This document shows positions 20,221 to 29,046 of a DNA stretch of 29,242 nucleotides, in pieces; positions within the stretch are counted from its first letter, which is position 1; each line of letters opens with the position of its first letter. Where the stretch lies: positions 1-29,242 of the IMG/VR virus record IMGVR_UViG_3300032240_000662; one strand, given 5' to 3'. The notes under the pieces were generated by a model that searched no databases, was not told the origin of the DNA, and saw nothing but the letters and a program-made list of their open reading frames with translations. Made by a program: the position numbers and the translations under genes. Source of the stretch: a virus.

Positions 20221-21702
20221 TTATCCTAATGTTGCGGCACTTACCCTATTTCGGTCTAATGCTTGTTGACTTGTTACATCATTAGCCACGACATAGGCCC
20301 GTACTGGTGGCATTTCTCCACCTAAGGACTGTGCAATTTGATTGACTGGACTAACACCTACCACGTTAAATGTTGGTGCCTTAGAATAACTTCCCGTCAT
20401 TTGTGGATTTCCAAAAGACATTTGACTTCCAGTAGCAGTCCCAGCATTAATATCTTGAATACCTTTAACACCTGCGGCAATAGCAGAAGCAACTCCAATC
20501 CCACCTGCAATTAATTCTGAAATTCCTAATGGTGTTACATAACCATATTTAGCTGCATTTTTTTGAGTGTTTATAATAATTGAAGCAACTGCGGCAGATT
20601 GTTCCAAGACAATTCCAGCAATGGCCAATTCTTTATTATCACCAGCAATTTGTCTAAGACCTTGGCCAATTCTCATAATATTAGCAACTAATGCTTCTTG
20701 GATTGCTATTTTAGTTTCTGCTTCTTTTTTAGCCGTTTCTTTTCTTTGTTCTGCTTGCTCTTTAGCGTCTGCCGTTATATTTGCTTCATAAGTTGCGATG
20801 GCCCTCTGTCTTGCATCGTATTCATCCATTAACATTTGACCTTGTTCAGCCATTCTCTGCTGATCATCGTCAATGGATTTTTCATAGGCTTTCATTTGTC
20901 GATCTCCTTCGATTTGGAGATTTTCGTTTTCAATGTCAGCACGTTTTTTTAATTCTGCTTGCCTTTCTTTTTCTGCTTCCTCTCTTGCTTTTTTCCGTTT
21001 GTCTAATTCCTCTTTTTCGGTTTTGGTCAATTCTTTTGAACCATCTTGAAAACGCTTAATTGATTCGTCGTAATTTTTACCGAAATCATTTACCGAAGAT
21101 TTAGCATCCTTCCAGGCACCCGAAAAATCGCCTTTAATAAATTTTAAAACTGAACTTCCTAAACTACCCAATGATTGAATAACTGCCGTGACTGATCCGT
21201 ACACAGTTTGCATTGCTTTAGAAACCAAAGGCAAAGCACTAATCGCAAAATCGACCAAGGTGTTAAACAATGGTTCAATCGCAGAAAATACCCCATTGAA
21301 TATTTTTTCTAATCCAAGAAATAATGGTTGTAATTTTTTAGTTGCTTTTTCAGAATCATTAAACGCTGCAACTAATCCACCAACTAAGGAAACAAGCAAA
21401 CCGATACCAGTAGCTTTTAATGCACTACCAAATGATTGTGTTGCTACTTTTACATTATTTATGGTCGTTCCTAATTCTCCAATCGGGCCACCAGCACTTG
21501 CCAAAGAATCAACCCAATCAGATGAAACGTTTTTGGCTGATTTAATTTTGTCCTCTAAATCATCAATCTGATTGTAAAGATTTTTAAAAGCTTCCGTTCC
21601 GACTTCTGTGTCTTTTAATTGCTTCTTTAGTTTCTTTAATTCGGCAATTGATCCCTCAACGTTATTTTTTACGTTTAAATTTACTTCGACATCTTTCGCC
21701 AT
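20221..21702 (-). CDS. Tape measure protein
   Basis: The 493-aa protein has the expected plan. The N-terminus is a charged coiled coil (VEGSIAELKKLKKQLKDTE, 15-33), followed by a hydrophobic segment (about 98-114, TGIGLLVSLVGGLVAAF) and another near 145-165. A long Glu/Lys/Gln coiled coil spans about 215-345. Next is a Gly/Ala-rich hydrophobic segment (about 392-412) and a tail ending VRAYVVANDVTSQQALD, an end I recognise from Bacteroidota tape measures. It sets tail length. From the family rule of about 0.15 nm per residue, this suggests a short siphovirus tail of roughly 70 nm. The ATG overlaps the preceding small gene by 22 nt. Confidence 0.85.
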   Translation of the reverse strand: MAKDVEVNLNVKNNVEGSIAELKKLKKQLKDTEVGTEAFKNLYNQIDDLEDKIKSAKNVSSDWVDSLASAGGPIGELGTTINNVKVATQSFGSALKATGIGLLVSLVGGLVAAFNDSEKATKKLQPLFLGLEKIFNGVFSAIEPLFNTLVDFAISALPLVSKAMQTVYGSVTAVIQSLGSLGSSVLKFIKGDFSGAWKDAKSSVNDFGKNYDESIKRFQDGSKELTKTEKEELDKRKKAREEAEKERQAELKKRADIENENLQIEGDRQMKAYEKSIDDDQQRMAEQGQMLMDEYDARQRAIATYEANITADAKEQAEQRKETAKKEAETKIAIQEALVANIMRIGQGLRQIAGDNKELAIAGIVLEQSAAVASIIINTQKNAAKYGYVTPLGISELIAGGIGVASAIAAGVKGIQDINAGTATGSQMSFGNPQMTGSYSKAPTFNVVGVSPVNQIAQSLGGEMPPVRAYVVANDVTSQQALDRNRVSAATLG

Positions 21703-21839
21703 TTGGATATTCTTTTTATTTGTTTAATTCCCTTATGTAATGTGGTCGGAATCTCATTCCTTCCTTTTGCTATTTCAATAAATTCAGATTGATTAAAATG
21801 GTCAATCGTCATTAATAAACTAATTACTTGCTTTATCAT
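21681..21839 (-). CDS. Small gene directly before the tape measure (52 aa)
   Basis: An open frame from ATG 21839 to TAA 21681 fills the 138-bp gap between the large tail protein and the tape measure. It encodes 52 residues with a helical N-terminus (MIKQVISLLMTIDHFNQSEF) and a strongly basic C-terminus (HKGIKQIKRISKWRKMSK). It overlaps the tape measure start by 22 nt. This position is normally that of a tail chaperone component. No family is recognised. Confidence 0.55.
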   Translation of the reverse strand: MIKQVISLLMTIDHFNQSEFIEIAKGRNEIPTTLHKGIKQIKRISKWRKMSK

Positions 21840-21840
21840 A

Positions 21841-24135
21841 TTATAAACCGCTCAAACGTAAAATCGTAGTGAAACTCCCGTAAGTGTCAACTGTAAACTG
21901 GTAATTTGCCTTATCCGGCAATCGTAACGTATGAGTTACTTTTGTATAGCCATTATTAAATCCATTGTAAATAATAACTAATGCCTCCGTGCCATCTGCA
22001 CTTAATTTATATTTTGAAATGGGCCTTGATTGATTAAATAAACTAACCGGATATTCTTGCGTTCCCGATGTATAATTGGTAGAATCTATTTTATAATTAG
22101 GAGTTTTCCAATCAGTATTCGCTGCGATAATATCTTTATTCTGACTTGCGTGCAAATAACCAATATAAGCCCAATCATATGAAGATTTACCGACGCACCA
22201 AGTTTCGCCCCATTTAGTTTCAATGGCTCCATCACTTAATGAATTTGCTTCTCCATCCGTTCTTGCTGCTCCCGTTTCTTCGCCTAATTTTGCTTGATAC
22301 CAAAAATATAAACCATCTGCATAAGTCATTGACCATACCGCCATATTGTACATCATTGAAGGCGATGCTTCCAATCGGTTGCGATCCGTATTGTATTGTC
22401 CTCCTCCAGATATTACTGCTTTACGTTGGTATGAATAATCCGTAGTTCCCGATTTATATTCTTGTTTGTACCAAAAATAACCGCAAACCTTTTTGTTATG
22501 ACCAGCACCTAAAATTTGAAATAATATCTTTCTTGTAATATCTGTATTATGAACAATTGAATAAATTTGGAATTTGGCATCCATATCCAATTGATAGTTA
22601 GAAACATAGAAATAGCCAAAATTTTCAATTGCTCCTTTAAACCACGCTTTGTAACTTCCTAAACTCGTATAAGGAATTGTACCATTTACAAAATAATCGT
22701 GATAATCGGAATATAACTGGGTTCCCGTAATTGTATTCCCTGGTTTCATATCTTTCCATCCATAACCACTTGCCCCTTGATTAATAGATTGATAAATCCC
22801 TAAACCATAAATTGAAAATTTAGGATATTGAAAGCTGCTATAAACTTGTTCAGCAACTGCCTTGGCCGAATTAATACATTTATTCCAATTGATTCCCGCA
22901 ATTTCAGAAAATAAAGCTGGGCTTACTACTTCAAAATCGTATTCAATATGTACTCCATTTGTTGCCCCGTAAGGATAGAAATAAGATGTATATTGACTTG
23001 CTGGCCCATCGAATTGATAATTTGTACCTGATGCCCAAGCCGTTGTAAATTCATATTTATTTACTTCGTAATAACTCCAATCATAACCGCCTCGAGTATA
23101 TCTCCAAGAAGATTTATTTGCTTCACTTACATCTAATGACTCAAATAATGCCGTCGTTTTATGTTGCCAAATATCGTCTAAAAAATTACCCGTTGCCGGT
23201 ACTCCACTCGAATCCCAAGCCCTTGCAACTGCATATTTAAATGTATCATCATATTCATAAAATAAATGTTTATTTTTATCAATGTTTTGACTTACTCCCC
23301 AAGCCGTTGTAACATCTCGGGCCTCTGTAATACCTTTATTTAGCCGTGTCGATGTTCTTGCAGTATGAGTAGATGCGTTAACAATATCCATCAATGGTTC
23401 GGCCATATCAACCCACATTTTTTTCATTCCATTTTTATCAAAAATCTGCTCGATGTCGGGCATTCTTCTGAAATATGAATGAGTATTGTGCAAAGTGCTT
23501 GGAATCCAATAATCAGGCCGAAAAAAATACTTTTTATTTCCTATTATATCCAATCTTGATGGATTTGATTCTAAATGAATTATTGCAGATGTAGTATTTG
23601 AAGGATAACCAGTTCCGACAAATTTACTTGATGTATATTCTCCAGTAATTAATCGCAAATCATAACCACGCATATCAGATAAATCAATATTAGTTATCGC
23701 AGTTGTATTTAAATCTCCGTGTTCAATCATCCAAGCTTTGCTACCAGTATATGGCCTTGAACTCCAAACTGAATCAGTTAATTTAAAATCTCCCGAAATG
23801 CTTAAACTTGTACCACCTACGCTTAATTGATTCGATATTAATGCATCGCCATTTTTTAATCTATCCTCTACCCAGGTTGAATCCGATCCACTTGGCATTA
23901 CTTCGGATTTAGTTCCGCTAATTTTACCATCGCTTCCAAGAGTAATGAAATACGTTTTATAGTTTGTGACAACCACGTAATTTCCAGCACTTGCCAAAAT
24001 TGTCTTTGCCGAATTTTTGTAAAATATTGTAGTCGAATCCAATAAATCATTATTGGCATACAAAATTTCTGAACTATTATCCGTATAAGGATTTGTTAAT
24101 TTTGTTCTCGCATCACTTGCGTTTGAAAATGCCAT
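21841..24135 (-). CDS. Large aromatic-rich tail protein, candidate receptor-binding protein or enzyme
   Basis: I do not recognise a family in this 764-aa protein. It is unusually rich in Trp and Tyr (for example KYFFRPDYWIPS, RYTRGGYDWSYYEV, YFWYKQEYKSG, YFWYQAKLGEE) and in Asn/Ser/Thr. The N-terminal 120 residues look like a beta-rich attachment domain. The centre (about 200-650) resembles a folded sugar-binding or glycoside-processing domain, and the last 100 residues look like a small beta-sandwich (HTLRLPDKANYQFTVDTYG). Its size and place among tail-tip genes suggest a receptor-binding tail protein or tailspike acting on host glycans. The enzymatic idea rests on composition only. Confidence 0.5.
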   Translation of the reverse strand: MAFSNASDARTKLTNPYTDNSSEILYANNDLLDSTTIFYKNSAKTILASAGNYVVVTNYKTYFITLGSDGKISGTKSEVMPSGSDSTWVEDRLKNGDALISNQLSVGGTSLSISGDFKLTDSVWSSRPYTGSKAWMIEHGDLNTTAITNIDLSDMRGYDLRLITGEYTSSKFVGTGYPSNTTSAIIHLESNPSRLDIIGNKKYFFRPDYWIPSTLHNTHSYFRRMPDIEQIFDKNGMKKMWVDMAEPLMDIVNASTHTARTSTRLNKGITEARDVTTAWGVSQNIDKNKHLFYEYDDTFKYAVARAWDSSGVPATGNFLDDIWQHKTTALFESLDVSEANKSSWRYTRGGYDWSYYEVNKYEFTTAWASGTNYQFDGPASQYTSYFYPYGATNGVHIEYDFEVVSPALFSEIAGINWNKCINSAKAVAEQVYSSFQYPKFSIYGLGIYQSINQGASGYGWKDMKPGNTITGTQLYSDYHDYFVNGTIPYTSLGSYKAWFKGAIENFGYFYVSNYQLDMDAKFQIYSIVHNTDITRKILFQILGAGHNKKVCGYFWYKQEYKSGTTDYSYQRKAVISGGGQYNTDRNRLEASPSMMYNMAVWSMTYADGLYFWYQAKLGEETGAARTDGEANSLSDGAIETKWGETWCVGKSSYDWAYIGYLHASQNKDIIAANTDWKTPNYKIDSTNYTSGTQEYPVSLFNQSRPISKYKLSADGTEALVIIYNGFNNGYTKVTHTLRLPDKANYQFTVDTYGSFTTILRLSGL

Positions 24136-24136
24136 A

Positions 24137-26689
24137 TTATTTTAAAGTATAGAATGTAAATGTTTCAATCGCTGGCGGAATAAATGAACAAGTTCCCCAA
24201 GTTGTTATAATTCCACTTGAATTAATTTGCACCCAAGTTCCATCGTTGCAATGATACACGTAATTATTGCCCGCAAAAGGAATAAGTGTACCGGTATTAT
24301 TTCCGTAAACCACGACATTCGTGTATAATGGTGTTGCTTCTCCGTATAAGGTTAATGAATAATCAGTTATTGGGCAAGCCTCCACCGATGAAGCTGAACT
24401 TGCATTTGTTACGCTAAATGAATTTAAAGTTGGTGCCGGTGCTGATCCACAAGAACCAAAATTAGAAGCAATACCAACAGTATTAATTTGAACATATTTA
24501 TTTAGACTCGTTTTAAAATAGTAATTACCACCATTAAATAAAGCCCCAACACTTGTGTAAAATGTCGAATTACTTTCAAATGTCGGATTCGTTCCGTAGA
24601 TCAATAATGGATAGGTCGATTCTGCACACGCATTCGTGTAGTTTGCTGAATTGTTATTACTTACCGCAAATGAATAATAATTTATTGGATCAGGAATAGT
24701 TGAAGCCACACGGAAATCATTAAGCAATTCCAAATCAACTTCGCCAGTAGTCAAATCCGTTGTAAACTGATTAATCACATACCTTTTATCTCGAATGATT
24801 AAACGGTCATTCAGCTTTAAGGCATTCAATAAACTAATTGGAAATATTGCTTTCAACTTTAATATTCGTGCCTTATCCGTGAAGATATTGGCTAAATAAT
24901 TAAGGTAATAATTATTAAATAAAGAACGTGTTTCAATTGCATCCGTGAACGTACTTTGTTGGGCCCCGAAATTGATTGTATTTATTTGACCGCTAACGAG
25001 AGTATCTTGTCCAAAAAGATTATAGGTAGTAACATTAGAAGTAGAACTCCCATCATTAAAATGAAAATCGCAACTTTGAATCGTATTGTAATCATAAAGA
25101 ATTACGGGTTTAGGAATATACTGATTTAAATCGTGCTTTAAAGAATAGCCAACCTGCAAAGTCGTTCCGCTAAACTTCTGAAATGGCATATTTTCAAATG
25201 GCAAACTAACCTCAAATTCTTCTCCATCGTTATTCAATGTATATTTCAAATCTCCATAAGGAACCGCAGATCGTGAAAGGTATTCCGTTGCCAAAATATT
25301 CTCGCATTTCTCGTATTGAAACGTAATTGCCTTGTATGGCTTTACTCGTTCAATATTTATTTCATCACTAATTACATATTTTGAAACATCCCTAACCGTT
25401 CCGTTTGAATACCAATTCTCAATTTGTTCAACCTGGTAAACTCCATCCGAAACCGAAAAACAAGTAAGATTAAACATCTTTAAGATTCCCGAAAAGAAAT
25501 CCTCTGCCTTTATATCAGGCATATAATCCGCCACGTTTAAAGTCGTGGTGGTTGTTTGACTTGTTCCAATACACGTTACATCGCTTACAATATTTGTTGT
25601 TATCGAATCCCTTGTTTCAAATTCATAAACCGATGTATAAGTAACTGTGGAGGCAGACGAAACGTAAAACGTGTAAACCCCCGAATCTTCCAAAGGTGCG
25701 GACAATGTCATTTGACTTGTCTGCGTTAAATAACTTTGCTCGCTAAGTTTAATTCCATTTTTATAAACGTATAAATAAAATTCCGTTCCTGATGTCGTGA
25801 AAGTTAGTTTAATATTTGACTTACTTAGGTATGCTGGGCTTTCGGGCTTCACATAATCCAAGTGATCAGGATTTGAACCACCTACAACAAAAATCCCTTG
25901 CGTTCCTACCGTACTGGTATTGGTTTGGAAATTTATCTTTTGTGGTGTTTGTTTCAAAGTAAAATCATCCGTATTTTTTAACCAAAGAAAAGCATTTTTG
26001 TATTTTGCATCATCTAAAAAATTATTACTTGAATTACCTTGAATTGTAATACCTAAACCCGACGCAATAGAATCCACGATCTTGCTTACTCGCATTGCTG
26101 GAAATAAATCCGTATGATAAATAGGATGCGTATTTTTAGTAATATCCCAATCCGCTTTTAAACCTCCATTAGTTCCATAAGTCCAATTATAATTTGATGT
26201 AATCAATGGAAATTTAACATCGTTTGTAACTCCTCCAGTAACTCGAGTTTTTACAACGGCACCGGTATAAGTAAAATTGTAAGCCGAATAGTCAAAGTCA
26301 CGAAGGAACTTACCACCAAATAAATCTTTCAAAGAAAGTAAACTACCAAAAAACGTAATTTGATAATTATCAATCTGATTATTTTTGAATTGGGCTTTTT
26401 CTAATTGAATTTTTCCGCTTCTAAATAATGCCGAATTAATTTCGATGTATGCCGGCTTTCTTGTTCTTGCATCAAAGCCATTATCAATCGAATTTTCGTA
26501 CCAATGCTTAAAAATTTCATTGTTATGTTTGTTTGCAGGCACCGTAAACGACTGCGAATAGTCCGTGAATACCTTTGATATATCATTAATATTTTGAATT
26601 GAACTTGTAACGGTGATTTTCTCATCATTAAATAATTCAATCCTCTTGTAAAGGCCATCAACAAAGATATAAATCGCTGCAATTATCAT
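24137..26689 (-). CDS. Tail tip / baseplate protein with C-terminal duplicated domain
   Basis: The 850-aa protein begins with a membrane-like stretch followed by KRIELFNDEKITVTSSIQN and FTDYSQSFTVPANKHNNEIF (about 41-60), a start I recognise from large tail-tip proteins of Bacteroidota phages. The middle part (to about 670) is beta-rich. The C-terminus carries two related domains of about 75 residues (673-747 and 758-834). Each begins F(A/S)V(S/T)N, has an N-terminal Cys, a L-x-x-Y-G strand, a Gly-Asn-Tyr turn and a VQIN...G(S/T)C ending. These look like a small adhesive domain. Role: tail tip with host contact, most likely near the fibre or hub. Confidence 0.7.
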   Translation of the reverse strand: MIIAAIYIFVDGLYKRIELFNDEKITVTSSIQNINDISKVFTDYSQSFTVPANKHNNEIFKHWYENSIDNGFDARTRKPAYIEINSALFRSGKIQLEKAQFKNNQIDNYQITFFGSLLSLKDLFGGKFLRDFDYSAYNFTYTGAVVKTRVTGGVTNDVKFPLITSNYNWTYGTNGGLKADWDITKNTHPIYHTDLFPAMRVSKIVDSIASGLGITIQGNSSNNFLDDAKYKNAFLWLKNTDDFTLKQTPQKINFQTNTSTVGTQGIFVVGGSNPDHLDYVKPESPAYLSKSNIKLTFTTSGTEFYLYVYKNGIKLSEQSYLTQTSQMTLSAPLEDSGVYTFYVSSASTVTYTSVYEFETRDSITTNIVSDVTCIGTSQTTTTTLNVADYMPDIKAEDFFSGILKMFNLTCFSVSDGVYQVEQIENWYSNGTVRDVSKYVISDEINIERVKPYKAITFQYEKCENILATEYLSRSAVPYGDLKYTLNNDGEEFEVSLPFENMPFQKFSGTTLQVGYSLKHDLNQYIPKPVILYDYNTIQSCDFHFNDGSSTSNVTTYNLFGQDTLVSGQINTINFGAQQSTFTDAIETRSLFNNYYLNYLANIFTDKARILKLKAIFPISLLNALKLNDRLIIRDKRYVINQFTTDLTTGEVDLELLNDFRVASTIPDPINYYSFAVSNNNSANYTNACAESTYPLLIYGTNPTFESNSTFYTSVGALFNGGNYYFKTSLNKYVQINTVGIASNFGSCGSAPAPTLNSFSVTNASSASSVEACPITDYSLTLYGEATPLYTNVVVYGNNTGTLIPFAGNNYVYHCNDGTWVQINSSGIITTWGTCSFIPPAIETFTFYTLK
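24188..24673 (-). repeat. Two tandem adhesive-domain repeats in the tail tip protein
   Basis: Residues 673-747 (bases 24449-24673) and 758-834 (bases 24188-24418) share spacing and key residues: a Cys near position 15, Y/LxxYG, NYYF/NYVY, KYVQIN/TWVQIN and a closing Cys (GSC/GTC). Protein similarity is clear while the DNA is divergent, so the duplication is old. The second copy has one extra cysteine. Confidence 0.7.
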
Positions 26690-27807
26690 TAAATTATCGT
26701 GTTTTTTAAGTTAAATGCGTACTCAAATTCAATTTCATAATTGATATTTTTATCTTTTAACGATGTTTTTATGTCGCTTTGAGTTGACGAAACAAGCACT
26801 GGTACATTATCCAATAAAACCGTATTAGACATTAATAAATCTTGAATCAAATCGGAATAATTCGGATCAACAAAACCCGTATTTAATACAATTTTTTGTG
26901 ATCCATTGATATTAAATGACTTAGATTGGCCACGGCTTGCATTATAATTAACAGAATCAGGTAAAAGATTATGTTTTGTTTTTTCAATCATTATTGAACT
27001 CGCCTGGGCCTTGAAAAATGTCAAGAATTGCCAACCACCATAACGATTAATAAACTGACAATTTACTGGAGTATATTTTGGCTCACATACCGGTGCCACA
27101 TTGAAAGTGTAAACCGTCGTGCCATTGCTTTTAATATTTAGCACGTTTGACGATGTAAAGCCGACCAACTTCAATGGAACTTTCATATTATAAACCTTCT
27201 TTGTTGCGGAGATCGATAAGATTGTGACACTTGTCGTTCCTACCGATGTAACATAATCCGCCGTGACATTTGTACCCGTGTGATTAATGATTAAGTTAAC
27301 GTATTTGTTATCCGTATTTTCAAGGTAGGTTATTACTTTGCTTGTATCTGCTAATGCCACGATGTCATCCGTACTTCCTTGATTGTAGCCACCTAAATAG
27401 TTATTATAACCATCTACCCCAACACCTAAAAGATAATCGCCCATAAACGAACCAAGACAATTATCAGCTTCATAGGTTCCAGAATCTGCAATTACTCTTG
27501 CCTTAAACGCACTTGTCCTATTTGTTCCATTGCTAAATGCAACCGTTTTAAAATTTACAAATGATGTACTTGATTCAGTAGATGGTGTTGGATCATAGGT
27601 TGGATTGATATTCTCAATGTATTCACGCAAATATGGACTAATATCATAATTTGATTCGGTTTGTGTTGCCGATGGTGCCGCCTTTGTAAACGAATAAGTA
27701 TGCGATAACGGTTCCGTAGATCCGTTCCATAAGAATAATTGCAAAGTCGTATTTGTGCTTCCAGTAATCGTAATAAAATACGGACTTCGTGCGTTTATCG
27801 TTTTCAT
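26689..27807 (-). CDS. Tail protein, distal tail or hub-like (372 aa)
   Basis: Beta-rich protein, Ser/Thr/Asn-heavy, starting MKTINARSPYFITITG, with ISPYLREYIE near 56-65. A motif FKARVIADSGTYEADNCL (101-118) also occurs in two other structural proteins here. The C-terminal half contains VCEPKYTPVNCQFINRYGGW and ends with a strand-rich region (LKDKNINYEIEFEYAFNLKN). I recognise this as a common tail protein in Bacteroidota siphophages found next to the large tip protein, without a firm function. The ATG at 27807 overlaps the gp10-like stop by one base. Confidence 0.68.
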   Translation of the reverse strand: MKTINARSPYFITITGSTNTTLQLFLWNGSTEPLSHTYSFTKAAPSATQTESNYDISPYLREYIENINPTYDPTPSTESSTSFVNFKTVAFSNGTNRTSAFKARVIADSGTYEADNCLGSFMGDYLLGVGVDGYNNYLGGYNQGSTDDIVALADTSKVITYLENTDNKYVNLIINHTGTNVTADYVTSVGTTSVTILSISATKKVYNMKVPLKLVGFTSSNVLNIKSNGTTVYTFNVAPVCEPKYTPVNCQFINRYGGWQFLTFFKAQASSIMIEKTKHNLLPDSVNYNASRGQSKSFNINGSQKIVLNTGFVDPNYSDLIQDLLMSNTVLLDNVPVLVSSTQSDIKTSLKDKNINYEIEFEYAFNLKNTII

Positions 27808-28340
27808 TATCTTTTTAAATTGTAGTCTATTATTGTATCTAAATCAATACCCAAGGCATTTGCTAAATCCGTTTCAATGTATTTTTTATAACCCGCCTCA
27901 AATGGCTTTGTAAAAAATAAACTTGGCTTCATTCCGGTCATATAAATACTTCGACTAATAATGAATGCCGTTGATTGATATGAAATAAATTTACCCGTTT
28001 TCTTATCTCTAAATTGTATTTTTTTTTGCTTAACCCATTTGTTAATTCCTTCCGTTAATCCACCTTTAGGCCCTCTACCACTACCAAATTTAAATGGGCT
28101 ATTTGGTGCCTTGGCTGATTTGAATTTTCCTTTTACTCCTTGGTCTTGATATTGCCCATATTCGTCCATCCTAAACCCAACGATTGCGTAATTATCCTCT
28201 TGGACTATCTCGCCTTTTAATGAGTTGTAAAGTTCTTTAGAAACATTTTTATGGCCCTTAGATAAGTTAGAACGTGATTGCTGAATCACATAATCCCTAT
28301 ACTTTTTAATTACCGCATACGTTTCCTTTAACTGATTCAT
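27807..28340 (-). CDS. HK97 gp10-like head-tail or tail completion protein
   Basis: The 177-aa protein starts with a helical N-terminus (KKYRDYVIQQSRSNLSKGHK). Then come KELYNSLKGEI and VGFRMDEYGQYQDQGVKG (54-71), the D-Q-G turn typical of HK97 gp10/tail completion proteins, and a Gly-rich loop GSGRGPKGGL. Later it has KPSLFFTKPFEAGYKKYI, a closing helix seen in the family. Such proteins join the tail tube to the connector. It follows a presumed tail terminator with a one-base overlap (ATG 28340). Confidence 0.8.
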   Translation of the reverse strand: MNQLKETYAVIKKYRDYVIQQSRSNLSKGHKNVSKELYNSLKGEIVQEDNYAIVGFRMDEYGQYQDQGVKGKFKSAKAPNSPFKFGSGRGPKGGLTEGINKWVKQKKIQFRDKKTGKFISYQSTAFIISRSIYMTGMKPSLFFTKPFEAGYKKYIETDLANALGIDLDTIIDYNLKR

Positions 28341-28795
28341 TAGCAGATTGTCATATCGTTTGGCACAATTAAATCAAAAGTAACGGCCCACCCCGCGACC
28401 TTATTATCAAACCGATCCGTGAATGGTTCGCATAACGCATCGCCATCGAGTTGAACTAAATTTGAAAATAAAACACCCCTTCGTAAATCTGAAATCATTC
28501 TATTTGCTAAGGTCAATTGAGTATTCAATATATCAAGCAAATTATCGTTATTGTCAAATACATTTATATTATCTGACTTAGATAAATCAACCAAATCCAT
28601 AAACAAAACCGAAATATTGAAAGACAAATTATTCTCTTTTGGAGTAGCATTGTTGACAATAATATGGCAATAAGGATAGATAGTTTGTTTAGCCAAATCA
28701 ACTTCGTAAATATCCCCAGTGCTTACCGTATTAATAAAGCCATTTGATTTCAAATAATCCCTAAGTGTTCCTATTGCGTAATAAAATCCGTTCAT
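28340..28795 (-). CDS. Putative tail terminator / tail completion protein (151 aa)
   Basis: The protein starts MNGFYYAIGTLRDYLKSNGF with DLAKQTIYPYCHIIVN and an alpha/beta pattern (LSFNISVLFMDLVDLS) resembling tail terminators of the lambda gpU / SPP1 gp17 type, which cap the tail tube. The length of 150 aa is typical. It follows the chaperone and precedes the gp10-like gene, an order known for tail completion proteins. The identity is inferred from size, fold style and position. Confidence 0.6.
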   Translation of the reverse strand: MNGFYYAIGTLRDYLKSNGFINTVSTGDIYEVDLAKQTIYPYCHIIVNNATPKENNLSFNISVLFMDLVDLSKSDNINVFDNNDNLLDILNTQLTLANRMISDLRRGVLFSNLVQLDGDALCEPFTDRFDNKVAGWAVTFDLIVPNDMTIC

Positions 28796-29046
28796 TGTCT
28801 ATTTTGTTTTATCATCTTCATTTCCAAATCATTCTTTTGTTTCTCAAATGTTAGGAAGGTAAGGCATTGATTAATGGAAAGTTTAGTGACTTCATCGAAT
28901 CGTCTAACATCTCCCTGAGCAAGTCCATAGATTGAAGAATACCAACCCCACCGCTTTCCAAATTGGCTTTGTTCATCGAAACTATTGCCGGGCTCTGCTC
29001 CAAATAATGAATCGTACTTGTTAATAATTCTTTCCCTAAATGCCAA
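28792..29046 (-). CDS. Tail assembly chaperone extension read in the -1 frame
   Basis: This 84-codon open frame has no ATG at its 5' end (first codons TTG GCA TTT) and no ribosome binding site. It begins exactly at the codon reached after a -1 slip on T TTT TTT in the frame-0 chaperone. It contains WGWYSSIYGLAQGD followed by a helical, Lys/Glu-rich end (FEKQKNDLEMKMIKQ), a pattern typical of the second domain of tail assembly chaperones. The shifted fusion would be 163 + 84 = 247 residues. It overlaps the start of the 151-aa gene at 28795 by 4 nt, as expected for a gene translated in series. Independent initiation at TTG is the alternative but has no support. Confidence 0.72.
   Translation of the reverse strand: MAFRERIINKYDSLFGAEPGNSFDEQSQFGKRWGWYSSIYGLAQGDVRRFDEVTKLSINQCLTFLTFEKQKNDLEMKMIKQNRQ

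Noticed and set aside
21188-21571. 127-codon plus-strand frame opposite the tape measure
   Set aside because: No start context, no family features, and the tape measure on the other strand has a clear coiled-coil and hydrophobic structure.
26401-26682. 93-codon minus-strand frame inside the tail tip gene
   Set aside because: Alternative frame of a well-supported gene; composition rich in Arg/Ile/Met is typical of a frame shadow in AT-rich DNA.
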